A stretch of DNA of 64,000 bases from Vanilla planifolia (Eukaryota > Streptophyta > Magnoliopsida > Asparagales > Orchidaceae): NCBI GenBank assembly GCA_023846275.1, contig CM043871.1, positions 35,308,578-35,372,577 on the forward strand, in the 5' to 3' direction. The stretch's first letter is position 1; each line of letters starts with the position of its first letter. This document shows positions 35,375 through 47,500 of this stretch, in pieces. Both the position numbers and the translations under genes were made by a program. The notes below the pieces were generated by a model. It saw only the letters and a program-made list of their open reading frames with translations, had not been told where the DNA came from and did no database searches.

Positions 35375-38300
35375 CATGTGATAAAATAAAAAGAGAGAAA
35401 GAAAGAGATAACGAAGAACAACAAAGGATATATGAGGCAACACGATATTGACCCTTTTGTTAAAATAGGTACTATACACTATTTAGTGCTTAACAACAAA
35501 GTTAACTATAAGGAGATCATGTTCTACATTTGATAGAAGACACAATGATGATTTCATAGATATTATGGAAGTTGTTTCCAAGGTTTCCCTTGATTTGATT
35601 TCTCTCACACACTATTTGATCTATGTGCTCAATCTATTACAAAAAAAAAAAAGTAATAATGATTTATAAAGATAAGTAAACAAAAGCCTATATAAAATAT
35701 TCGACAAACCCAATATGTATCATTAATAGCCACCCCTAACAGTAAAACATAAATAAAGAAAAAGAACTTTAGGCAAAGCCATTGGATGCTACAACCATCA
35801 GCATAGAAAGTATGAAGTCTCTTAATAGACCACAAGAAAACATTGAAGACAATCAAGACATATAGAAGCATGTTGTTCACTTGAACGGCAAGCATTGAGA
35901 ATTATTACTTACCTCACATACACCATGTAGCAACAATCTGTGGAAAGGGTCCTGAACGTGCAGCACAAGAACATCTTCATCACTTGTGTGACAGATGAAA
36001 GCTCGAACTTGTTCCTAAAGGACATAACTTATGAGCAACATGGATAACAAAACAAGTGCTAAAGAAACAAGGTGTTTTGGTTGCCGATAAATGATTAATG
36101 AAATGCTTGATATTGTAAAATGAATAAGGTAGTTTTCATGAATAATTTAATATTCTTTTGAAATAAATAAAATTGTCTCTTGTTTTTCTTATATTACTTT
36201 TTATTCTTTGAAATGAAAAATTTTATTTTAAAATATGTTTAAACAAACATTAAATTGCATTTCAAAAAACACTTTGTAAAAAGTCAAATTTGAAAACAAT
36301 GTACCAAATGAAACCTAGATAATGCAATCACAAACAGATGAAAAAAGATAAAACAAGATCTCATTTCTACAATGGCAAAAGTTATATGATTCTGATGGTG
36401 CTGCCATTACTCAGGATTGTCGTGGGGACCTAGTTGTGAAAATTGGTGTGAACATGTTCACTTTTGGCATTTCTTCTCTTGAGTTTATCAGTGCCTTGGT
36501 TGCAATCTCATTTCTTAAGCCTCTCATCCATATGGGCATTGGCTTGGAGGGCGATTCCTTTACTATTCAGACTAAAATCACCCATACAGTAAAGGGGGAT
36601 CTTGACATATATACCTATTATGATTTGATCTTTGTTCTCTCTTAATTTAATGGCAATAGGTTATCTCATGCACCCATTTTTTACAAATAATGCGGCCAAC
36701 TTTTCTACTCATAGGCTATCTTTGGTGATTTTTGATAGATTCCTAGATGTATACCATATGTAGACCACTAACATTTGTCTTCTTCTGTGAAGATGTTCAC
36801 TTTAACCATTTCCTTTGTTGAGTTTATTGGTGCCTTGGTTGCAATCTCGTTTCTTAAGCCACTCATCAATATATACATGGGCATCGGCTTGGAGGGCAAC
36901 TCCTCTACTGTTGTGACTAAAATCATCTAAATGACAAAAGGAGATCTCGACACGTATATCTTATGTGATTTGATCTTTGTTCTCTCTTAATTTGGTGGCT
37001 ACAAGTTGTGTTATGCACTTAAATCAACAAATAACATGACCAACTTTTCTCCTTCCCACCGACTCTAGATGTGATCCTGGATGCATAACATGTGCAAACT
37101 GCTAACATTTGTTTTCTTTAGTAGTTATAATTAAGTATCAGCCAGTTTATTAAAAAAAGCTATATAATTAGAAGAAAAACATTATAACTCATGAGTTAAA
37201 CTCAAAAAATTGCAAAGAAGTGTAGATCAAAGTAGACGCAACAACAGATATTTCTATAAGGTATAACATGTAGAAAAAAAGAACATATGTCATATACAAT
37301 ATGTTTTGTAGACATAGTTTCATTTCATCTATCTCATATTTTATTTATTCAAAATGATAAAACGATATTTGTTTATGTTCCTACACAATTGTTCTAAAAT
37401 CAAACCATACCTTGCACCACCTAATGGTGATTTAAATATATAATATGAAAAGGAAATTAATCTTAGTATACAAAGAGATTTGCAAGCAGTGTTTTACGCT
37501 AGAGATTAGGAGAATCTCTTTGAAATCATTGTCTGTAGTGGCAAAGCCAAAGTTGTAGCCTTCTATGAAGGTTGTAACCTTTGGAAGAAGTTATCGAGTC
37601 ATTTATCATAATATTCAAAGCTTTTCTTCATGTATTTTGTCATTGAAACATGTTAGTGATTTTTTGTGATATTTCAAGAGTCGATTCTTGGCATGTCATC
37701 TATTTGGATCTCTCATCTTAATGAACATTCTTGATTAGAAAGAAATTTTGAAGACTTATTTTGTGATAAGGTGCAGGTTAGGATTAAGGAAAGAGATTGT
37801 ACACCACTCTTGTAGTTTCTACATTAGTGGAAATATCCTCCGTCTCCTAAGAATATAGCTGATTTGTGGTCAAACATTGTAAATATTAGTGCTCTCTTTA
37901 ATGTGCTTGATCATTATAAGTTACTGCTTTATCACTTGTTGCATCCAAACCTGTTTGTACTTTAGCAAAAATGTGTCATTCCCATAAATTAGTATCAAAG
38001 CCTTGGTAAGATGACAACCATGAAGTATAAGATTGTGAATTTGATTTCTCAAAATATTCAACTATTTTGATAACTAAGATGTGAGGGGAGTTGATACGTT
38101 TGGACTATGTGAAATAAAAGTTGTATGGATTTTACTCACAAGGTGTCCTATTAAGTCAAATCTATTTAGTTTAATTTATTTATTTGAGATGTGTGGAATT
38201 TAGAAGATGATAGATAATGAGACATTTGTTTCATCATCCTTTGGGAGAATATCGTTAACTTGATAGTCCTAATACAAAATAATACTCCACCAACACTTAA

Positions 38301-41300
38301 GGGAGGAAACAATCATTGTCGTGGTGTTAGTATTCTAACAAGTGCACTTTTGGTTATCAACAAATTCAAATCAATTTGGTGTAAATGAACTTGATAGGTA
38401 TCTCTTCAGTGTAAAGTTCAAATGAATTTTGAACTCAATTATAAGATGCTCTAGTTATCCAAGGGAGGAGAACTCGTACTAGAGGGGAGAAAATGAAGTG
38501 ATTTTTTATATATTAGCATAATATTGACTTGAAGAGAATAGTTTAAATTTATCTTAATATTAATTATTCAAAGTTTAGATTTAAAATATCATTAAAGATT
38601 ATAAACAATATTTTAATATTTCATTTTAAACGATATAATAAATTATGCATACAATAAACCTTTATGCTTGGTTGTCAATCTTTATTTAGTGGTTATTTAA
38701 ATGACCACTATGCTATAAAGGAAACTCATACTATGAGAATCTTATTAGGATTGCTGTCCACAATGTCAGAGTAGCAACCAATAATGAAGTCTACAAACTT
38801 TTTGAGATGACATGGAATAAGCAAACATAACATGCAAGGCTTCACATACTTATCATAGATACATTGCAGTGATGTTCCTTGTTTATTTAGGAGCCAAGAT
38901 CTGCGGTATTTCATTTGTAAAGCCTTTTATATCTCCTTGATGATCTTCTTGATGAGAGATATTTTGAGGCCTCTATTGTGACAAAAATTTGTTTTTCTTT
39001 GAGATTTAAAAGAAAATGTTCTTTGCACTATAGTTTGTACATCACTATTATGGTTTGTTTATTAATAAAATTTACTCATCTCCCAAAGGAATAGGATAAT
39101 TTATAATCAAATCACATAAATTTTGTTTTTTTTTCACATTTAATCTCTTTAAGTTACTATTTTATCGTCCATAGTATTCAATCCTAATGGAACTTTTCTG
39201 CAAAGGTTTCTCTCATCGTAACAAAAGAGTTGCTTATAGAGATCAACTAAATTCAATAATAAAGATATAGAAACAACATCTAAAAAAGAACAAAAGGTAT
39301 CTCAAAATGAAGATAAATTAAAAAGAGAAAACTTCATCAAATAGTGATATTAGCTGAAACACATTTTGGAGGGAGGGCAATCATCGCACTGCAGCATAAC
39401 TTGTTTACTTCATGTGTAGCATTACTAAGGAGGTGAAGCACTTTGATCAGTCTCGCTTCAAGCATATCATTACAAAGGAGATGAAGCACTTTGATTAATT
39501 CAATGCATATTAGCAAATATAAGATCCCTTATTGAAGTGAAGGATTGTCCTATATTCAGGCTAATGGTTACGAACCCACAAAAAATTCTCCCATCATACC
39601 CATCCAAACCATACAATCATCCTCTTGCTTTTGCCTCTAGCCAAAAGTAAATCTTCAGCTTCAAATTTCCATAATATTAAAGCATAAAACAGCATATCTT
39701 TTTTGTCAAACATTCTTTAGAACTTATAAACTTGAAGATTATTGTAAGAAACAAGTGTCAATTTATCATAACAATGCTCAAATTCATATGTTTGAATAGC
39801 ATGAAGCTAAATCATATGAAACTAATTGACTCTAAGTCAATGAAAGTAGATGTAGAGTAGAGACGTGTGTTGAAGATCGAGACATGTTATTGGGAAGAGT
39901 GAACATTCTAAACCTCAAATCATCAAATGCCAGCACAAAAGAATGGCTATGGCACAATCTCCACAAAAATTCTTGTTGTAATCATCAAATTGAACTTAAC
40001 AAACCATTTGATAAGACAATAGCAACTGATCTCATAGTTCAAGCTCGTGTACAACTTAGACAATCCATAAGATGATGTCAACATGATGTTAGACAAAAAT
40101 GAAATCAAACCCAATTGATAATGCAACGGGTTTAAAAAGTAACCTAAGTTCATAGATCATGTAATCAAATTTGTATTGAAGAACCCATAATAATAATAGA
40201 ACACAATATTAATCTAATTAATTTAATTTGAAAGTCTTACAAAACCATTGATTGGCTAAGAATTCCAAAAATGATAGAATGATGCAATATCTCGAATGGC
40301 TTAGACTCAAGTAAATGCAACTAAAAGGCTAAAGCAAATAACCAATAGGGATGAAAATTAGCTATAGCAGTAACAAGGATCACATAATTACAGTTTTGTT
40401 GAATATAATAAATCAAACAATGCATAAGCTTCATTCCTCCAATGTCTTAAAATAGCTTACGTTCTCCATGAAAGTAATAAAGAAATGGGAATGTGAATCC
40501 ACTATTCAAGAAAAATGTGTTATCAAAGATAAAACTCAACAAAAAAAAGTATTAGGGAAACAGTTAAGGAATACCATGAAGAAAACCAATTAAAATACAA
40601 CCAAAGAGGTTAAGCATATTCAATATTTAACAACATACCTCATAGTGCTCAACCAATTCAGAGAGGTAACTACGCTTAAATGCCTCTCGAGTTCTGTAAC
40701 CAATCCGGCGCCACGCATCCATGGCCACCAGCTTATCATTATTAACATCTTTATTTCTTGGAGACTTCTCCAACGCTTGTAACAGCTTTACCTGACTCAA
40801 ATAAATTGGTAACAAATTACCAATGTAGTGGAATTTCAACACTCAAAAGCAACTCGACTCATGCAAATTAAAAAAACTTTGCATTGGATAGATATGAAAA
40901 GCAATGACATGCATGAATAGCTAGACATCATGTATAGATGGGCATATGCTTCAAAATAAACGCTCACCTCTTTTTCCAATATAAATCATCTTGATGTGAA
41001 GAGGAACACTTTGGCTCCATTCAGTAATGTTTTGATGTTTTATGCAAATGTTATGCTTCTTGAAAAAAAGAAGTTTACATTTATCACATAAATGATGGAT
41101 TAGTCTTAAAAAAAATATCTTTGTGGATTTAGAGAGGCAAAAGCAGTACATTTATATGGAATGATGAAGAATACAAATCGAACAAACATCATACAATAGA
41201 AAAATATCATGTAAAAGTAGCCTTATGAGATAAAATCTATGCCATGGTCAATGGAGATGTGAGGAAAAAGCATTTAGTAGAAAGAATACCATCAGTTGTC

Positions 41301-44300
41301 TTAAAAAGGAGAGCATTTAACCTCTTTATCCATGTCAATATTCCTAAAAGAATCCCAATCTCCAATATCAGTCATGCAAAATACTGATGGAGGACTGTCT
41401 TCCCCTGTAGAGACAACCACAGAAAAGAATCAAAGAAGATTAAAAAATGGAAAACCTGTCAACAGAGGTTACACCAATTTCATCCAAACTTTCAGTAGGA
41501 CTACAAAAATAAAGCAAGCATCATGGACATCTGCCTAATTCTGTCCAATTTTAGAATCAACAGATTGGTAAGCAACGATTTAAAATCTAAAACTATGGAA
41601 AGGTTTATATGAGAAGAGAATGCTACGAATTCCTTCATATGCCAAATGATTCTGTTGAATACATTTGAAGTGATGTGAGAATGATTGGCGAGAATTTGAA
41701 AGTGATGAAGCATATTCTTCATGATGGGGCAATGGTGAATAAATAATAATGACTTGTACTGAGTTATCAACTCATGCACCAACAAACTTGCATTTTCCAA
41801 TCATAAAAGTTTTGTTGGCAAAATTTAGATTTGTTAGGGATTCCTTTGAAATGTTATACTATTTCTCTTGAAAAGCTTTTCAAAACTAGAAAAAAATCAA
41901 TATGAAAACTTGAAAGATAGAAAAGTATATGCACTTCCTAGTGCACTATTAAGGGGCAAGTAAACAAGAAAGCTATAGTAACAAAAGAAACCTTGATCCC
42001 ACTAAGTGGCAGTGATTACATGAATTCTCTAATATTGTTGCAATCTATCTATTAGTAAACTTTCATTAATATTAAAGGATGCCCTTCCTAATAGTGTATT
42101 ACAAAGTCAATTTTAGTCCATCTCATCCCTTATTCATAAGAAAAAATTCCAATAACTCACATCTATTTATAGCAATCTTAAATAACTTTTATTTAACATA
42201 TTTAAACTATCTAAGATGACTCTATATAAGCTAATGAGTACCATTTCCCAGCCACAACCCTTAAATCACTTCTAATCTTTCTCTCATGCACATTTTTATA
42301 TTCCACAGTATAGAATTCATCACCCAAGAGGTATATGAAGATGCCCTAACTATAACCACCTCCCACTTTGAAGTGAAAAAGAGCATCTTACCATGACAAA
42401 ACATGATACAAAACTTATGACATGCAAATGCAACTTTATCTTGACTACAATATGCTCCAATTGTTTAATCAAGGAATCAAACTTTTTGATATTGATCACC
42501 TTATTATAGATTGATAGTTTAACTTTGGCCTAAACTTAGTTGATCATCTGTAGTTTGAGGTGCAATGATATCAAATCCGTTGTCTTCAATATGAGGGCCA
42601 CTAGATGTCCATGTCATGGCCAACTTCCACAATCCCTTCCACGTGATAAAGAATACCCTCTTAACAATGCAATGTTGCAACCTCCACTAGACACTGCTAC
42701 TTTCATATTCCAATCAATGCCGAGAATTGTTGGATATGCGTTGAGAAGGAGGCTTCCCAAGTAGTAAACACTAACTTTGGGCCACAAACTCTTCTCTTTT
42801 GTCGCTACGGTTAGTTCTATAGCTTGAACCTCGATCCACAACTCTATCACTTCTCAAATACGTCATATGATTCTAAACAAAGTCATGATATGCCAATTCT
42901 CCACAAATGTTAAATAAAATAACCATATGAAAGGAGGCCAAGTGATGGTCACTCCTTTCATTTTGATTTAGTGTGCTGCAATGTTAGTTGATTTTGAATG
43001 ACCTCCTATTTAAGCAATTGCTTCAACCTTAACCCCATTACTAATGGATTTTTGTGTATCCACAATAATCTCAACGGGGCCTTCATCATATGTCAAACTA
43101 TCCACCTCTAGTCTTTTCTACATCTCTAACTTAGCTTTAACCCTTCTTTGAACTTATCAACAAATATAATATCATTAACAAAATACTTCATCTCAAATTT
43201 CGCTATTACTAGAATCCACAACTCAAAAAAAAGCAAGAACTATAAACAAGCTCTCATAATGTCCATTTGTAATTAGAAAGTCATTAGTTAATCCTCCTCA
43301 TGCACACCTGTCATCACTTCAGCATGACAAACTTTTTAAACTAGAAAGCCACAACAAAATAAATTGGATTGATGAACTATAAAAACCAAAAAGTAAGTCA
43401 ATACAATATTGAAGGACTTCAAAACATTTTGCGAAAAAAGTTAACCGCAAAAGTTATTAGATTTTAGAAAACCAGCTAAATAAACATATACATATATATT
43501 GCTAAGTTATATTTACCCCAAGGAGGTGGAGCAAAGAGGCCTCTTATTTCCTCGACCTTTAGGCGGGGAACCAGCTCAATCAGTATGCGTTGATTTAACC
43601 ATCTCCTGGACCTTCGGTTGCTAACCTGAAAAAATAAAATAATAAGACTAAGAACATAAAAAATGAATCCGGTGTGATTATTAAAATTATTTATGACAAG
43701 AATGAAAACTGAAGCTTTTCAATCAGAAAATAGCTAAATTTGTACTCAATTCCATCATAATATCGGAAAAATTAATACAAGAACTTAAATGGCCTTTGCC
43801 AATAGTGCAGGTATCTATCTCTTGTTAAAGAGAGCATGGTGAACTTTTTTCTTAATCTGCACTCAATGTTCTGGTCCACTATTTTCTCATGCTAAACTAG
43901 GAGGGTTGAGTTAAACAAGAACCGAAGAGTTATTTAATCTTCCAAATTCTCCTGCTCTGTTCAAACTTCAAAGCTGACAAATTTCAACTAGACTATTATC
44001 TTCCTCGCAAAAAGGAAAGCACTACACAGTTCAAGTTTTCATTCAACCCAAAAACTCACCTTTCCTGCCAAGCTCTCCAAAGCTTCAATCTTTCTCTCAA
44101 TCAATTGCCCTCTGGACTTCGCACCCTCACCTTTCTCAACACAGACCAAGAAAAGATCAGTAAGCGAGATCCAAAAAAAACACATATGTAGGAGATCTGC
44201 TAATAAGAAGCCCAAAGGAGAACAACTCCAAGGAAGCTCCAACCTTTCGGCAGATCAAAGATGGATAAATGCATCTCTTCCTCCATCCTCAAAATCTCTC

Positions 44301-44310
44301 CATTCGCCAT
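34322..44310 (-). CDS. R3H-domain protein, plant type (seven exons over 10 kb)
   Basis: The exons, in coding order, are 44244-44310, 44060-44130, 43517-43625, 41322-41404, 40639-40791, 35913-36014 and 34322-34462. All introns are GT-AG and the exons join in frame to 241 residues. R3H domains (R-x3-H) bind single-stranded nucleic acid, commonly RNA. The signature lies in exon 6 at residues 183-195, 'DPFHRLLLHGVCE', with R187 and H191. The first part (1-110) starts 'MANGEILRMEEEMHLSIFDL'. It includes the basic 'SNRRSRRWLNQRILIELVPR' and 'LFAPPPW' blocks that I recall from plant members, and exon 5 (VKLLQALEKS...REAFKRSYLSELVEHYE) is a helical lead-in. The last exon gives 'LPNISLSGFLKMAKDSKK'. 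The specific target and process are unknown. Introns of 1.9, 2.1, 4.6 and 1.45 kb hold repeats and transposon scraps. Confidence 0.92.
35026..35241 (+). other. Small Cys-rich open stretch in intron 6 of the R3H gene
   Basis: The 71-residue frame, antisense to the host gene, contains a C-x2-C-x2-C-x7-C-x13-C-x2-C pattern (starting CISCNPCNLGG and ending CDRC), which resembles a zinc-binding arrangement. I recognise no family. It may be chance or a fragment of a mobile element. Confidence 0.2.
35338..35374. repeat. Compound (TA)n(GA)n microsatellite
   Basis: An alternating TA block followed by an uninterrupted GA block, in intron 6 of the R3H gene. Confidence 0.95.
36361..37125 (+). mobile_element. 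LINE-like RNase H fragment, tandemly duplicated
   Basis: On the plus strand from 36361 the frame reads 'SFLQWQKLYDSDGAAITQDC', then 'RGDLVVKIGVNM', a 'SSLEFISALVAI' block and 'GIGLEGDSFTIQTKI'. That order (SDGA, then E..AL, then EGDS) is typical of the RNase H-like domain at the 3' end of plant LINEs. The later two-thirds is repeated directly: 36453-36792 and 36793-37125, period about 340 bases, clearly diverged. It sits antisense in the 4.6-kb intron 5 of the R3H gene. No reverse transcriptase or poly(A) tail is seen, so it is a fragment. Assignment to LINE over another RNase H source is moderately sure. Confidence 0.5.
37400..38720 (+). mobile_element. Copia-like scrap (candidate)
   Basis: A 'attagtatcaaagcc' segment near 37.99 kb resembles the tRNA-Met primer-binding site of copia elements (tggtatcagagc). 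Purine tracts (gtgaggggag near 38.07 kb, agaggggagaaaatg near 38.48 kb) resemble polypurine tracts. No LTR pair matched by eye, so this is weak. It lies in intron 5 of the R3H gene. Confidence 0.25.
41405..43516. other. Intron 3 of the R3H gene
   Basis: The intron is 2.1 kb with no independent gene. The stretch 42.54-42.85 kb is GC-richer and open on the minus strand for 78 codons, but I see no domain. It may be retroelement debris. Confidence 0.4.
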
Positions 44311-44510
44311 TTAGCGTTCAAGTGACCCAACCGTGGCCTGTAGATCAACGACGACTCTCTTGCTCGCAAAGCCCTTCTTCTCCTTTGTCTAAGTACAGAT
44401 ATATGATCTCAGCACCGCAGCTCACGCGAGACGTAGCCGAGGAAGAATCGGAGATCCCATAAGCGGCGGCGTAGCCGCAAGTCTTTCCCACACCAAGGCG
44501 AAATATCCTA
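44311..44510 (-). promoter_or_regulatory. Leader and proximal promoter of the R3H gene
   Basis: A GC-richer block of about 200 bases directly upstream of the start, ending abruptly in AT-rich DNA near 44.51 kb. It is the probable 5' untranslated region and core promoter. No TATA box is apparent. Confidence 0.45.
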
Positions 44511-47500
44511 TAATAAATTGATAAAATTAAATAATATGTTGTTATGTAATAAACTAAGTTATTTTATTTAAGTAATATAATGATTTTAATTTTCTATAAT
44601 TATTGAGAATTTTATATACATATGACAATCCAAAGTGTCTTGCAAACACAAATGGGTCCATAGGGTTAGACTTGAGTATTTGATAACATTGAACCCAATT
44701 GAGCTCGATCCACACCAAACTCAACATGCCCAATGATCAAGTCTAAAATGTTAGGTTTGAGCATTTAAGGTTATTTTGTTCGTGTATATTATGATACAGT
44801 TGTAATAATTTTTTAATTGAAATATCAACGTTAGTTTTTTGCACATTATGCATTTTTTAATAAGGCTTATCAATTTCACAAAAGAAGTTTTTACGAGTAT
44901 CAAACAATGATTAGTCATTAAACAAAATAGCTTTTAGTAAGTAAAGTGACCTTGTTAATGGCATAAATAAAACCAAGATAGTTGCTATAGATAGCATGCT
45001 TATCTAAACATAGCTTTTGGCTAAGAGGTTTTAAGTTACTAAATAATTTGAAATTTCTTTTTCCACAAGAGATGGATATGGTGAAAGGAGGACCTCATGT
45101 ATGTAAAACTAAATTTATTGTTTTATCAAAAATAAACTCACAAAATGATAATAATATCTAACTGTCACACACATGCCGTTAATATCCTCCAACTTGTAGA
45201 CGAATGTAAGAATGATGAGCAATGAGAAACAATAATAAATCTCTTGTAATAGTGAATAAGAATAACCAGCGATACTAAATATTGTAGGTCCAACATTAAT
45301 TTTGTATAAGGGAACAAAGCAATGGTCTTCACAATCTTTGCTAAAATAATCAAAGAAGTATGCAATGTTCATTAACATGTAAACAATCTCTAACAATTAG
45401 AATGATGAAAATTAGATCCAAAGGATAATACTAAATAATCAAGAAATGAAAATGATGGTGTAACATTAATTGAAAAGAAAAAGGGCCAAAGGAAAAATAA
45501 ATAGTGTACTAAAGTGGCAAATCAATGGTTAATATTGGAAGAAAATATTATTTTTTTAATTATCTTGTGGGAGGGATAATTGGCAATGGTTAGTGTAGAA
45601 AGAAAACACTATTTTTTTTAATTATCTTATTAGAGGGATAATAATTGGTGTGACACAATCTCGATGTGATGCATATTACAAAAATATATGTAAAAACCTT
45701 TTGTGCTTTTTGGGCATGAATAATAAATTGGAGGTCAAAATCCAAGCATCCTAAGACTTAATGAAGACTTTAATTTGATGAGCAATTCACCAAGAGCTTT
45801 AAAATTGTTATGATTATTGTCTCGATTTGTTTTGCAGTGTCATGAAAGTGGAAAACTCATTGTGCATAGTTCTAAGAAATATTAAATTTCCAAATTAATA
45901 TTCTTTGAAAATTTTTTGATGTATCAATTTTGAAAGAGAGCAAAATAAGACGACTAACTAGTCATGATTAGATATGATTATCAAGGAGTTATATTTATAG
46001 TACTTCAATGTATTAGTTTGTTAAAAACTCATTCTTATTCAATTCAAGATCATGTAATTTTCAACTTTATGTTTTTAAATAATTAAGAGCTAAAGGAGCT
46101 CGATGGTATTCTATGGTGCATATTAATTGTAACAAATAAGACAATGAGTGTTCATTTTGTGGTATCCCTAGAGACAAATCAACAAACAAAGAGTGACATC
46201 TATACAATGTCTTTAAGATGAAAGCACAAATTATTTTACTTCCGCTACTAAGGGGAAGATTATAGTTTTAATGAGTTATCATGGTCTTAAGATATTAAGG
46301 TATTTTTTTAAAAAAAAACCCATATTAGATCTCATAAGAATTCTATGATAAACATGTTTTGGTTAGAATAATATTGAGATGAGATGACTAAAAAGATAAT
46401 ATCTTGATATAATGATATTAAGATATCATGCTAATATTTTATCATAAAAAATAGATTTTTATTTCATTCTTTATACTCATGATTCTCTGATGATTCATAT
46501 ATTGAAAAAGCCAAACTAAGAAACTAAGTGATTTTTAGATGAATGAATCCATTTAAGTTATTTTTTATTATAAAAAAATTATGTAAGAAATAAAACATAT
46601 CAAAAAATTTCCATTAATGAAATTGATATTATTTAAAAGAAATCATATTTTATTTAATATACGTACAAAGAGAGATATTATACTAATTTATACTCCTATG
46701 ATAGAGAAGTCAACCTATTATTTGATAGTAATGACATAATAATTAAAAAAAAGAAGTTTGTATACTTATTTTTAGACCATTAATTTGTTATGTATTATTA
46801 TGGAAGAAATAAACTTATACATTAACAAACACCTTACATAAAGTATTCTTTATTTATGTTCATCAAATTAAAGTATTTATGATAGTACTTTACACCTTTT
46901 AGATTTGCATATTGAGTAGAGAAAATGTACCAATTTGAGATATTGAAAAACTCACAAATAAAAACCTTCATAAATGATTAAACATTATGATAAGTCTAAC
47001 ATTTCTTATGAGTATATCTTATGGACTTATATTTTGTCAAACAAATTGTAGATTGCATGTCACTTTTTTTTATAATAATGATTCTAACATTTTTAAAAGA
47101 AATAAAAACTCTTCTAAGAGGAGCTTGCAAGAGAGCTAATTGTCTTAGCTTATATATTTTCAATGAATATAAATTTTTGACAACATAATATGATAAGAAT
47201 AAAAAATATAATTTTGGCATTTTAAATATAATAGAATTAGCCTACTTGAGTTATTAAAGGGTTATAATTTTGAGATAAAATATCATGAAACTTTTATAGT
47301 TATATTATTTAAGTAGGAATGAGAAAACATCATTAAGATAAGGAGTAAAAAAGATGAATTTGATTTCACTATGACCATTTTTCCAAGTTAATATATCCAA
47401 AAATAATAGAATTTTATCCATATGCATTTTCAAATAAGGTAAAGTAATTTTTTTTGTACAAATGCACAAGGATAAAAATTATTTATCTATGGTATTAAAT

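Noticed and set aside
37400-38720. A complete short LTR element (LTR, primer site, polypurine tract, LTR)
   Set aside because: The sequences beside the primer-site-like and purine-tract-like motifs did not match each other by eye, so only a weak fragment is reported.
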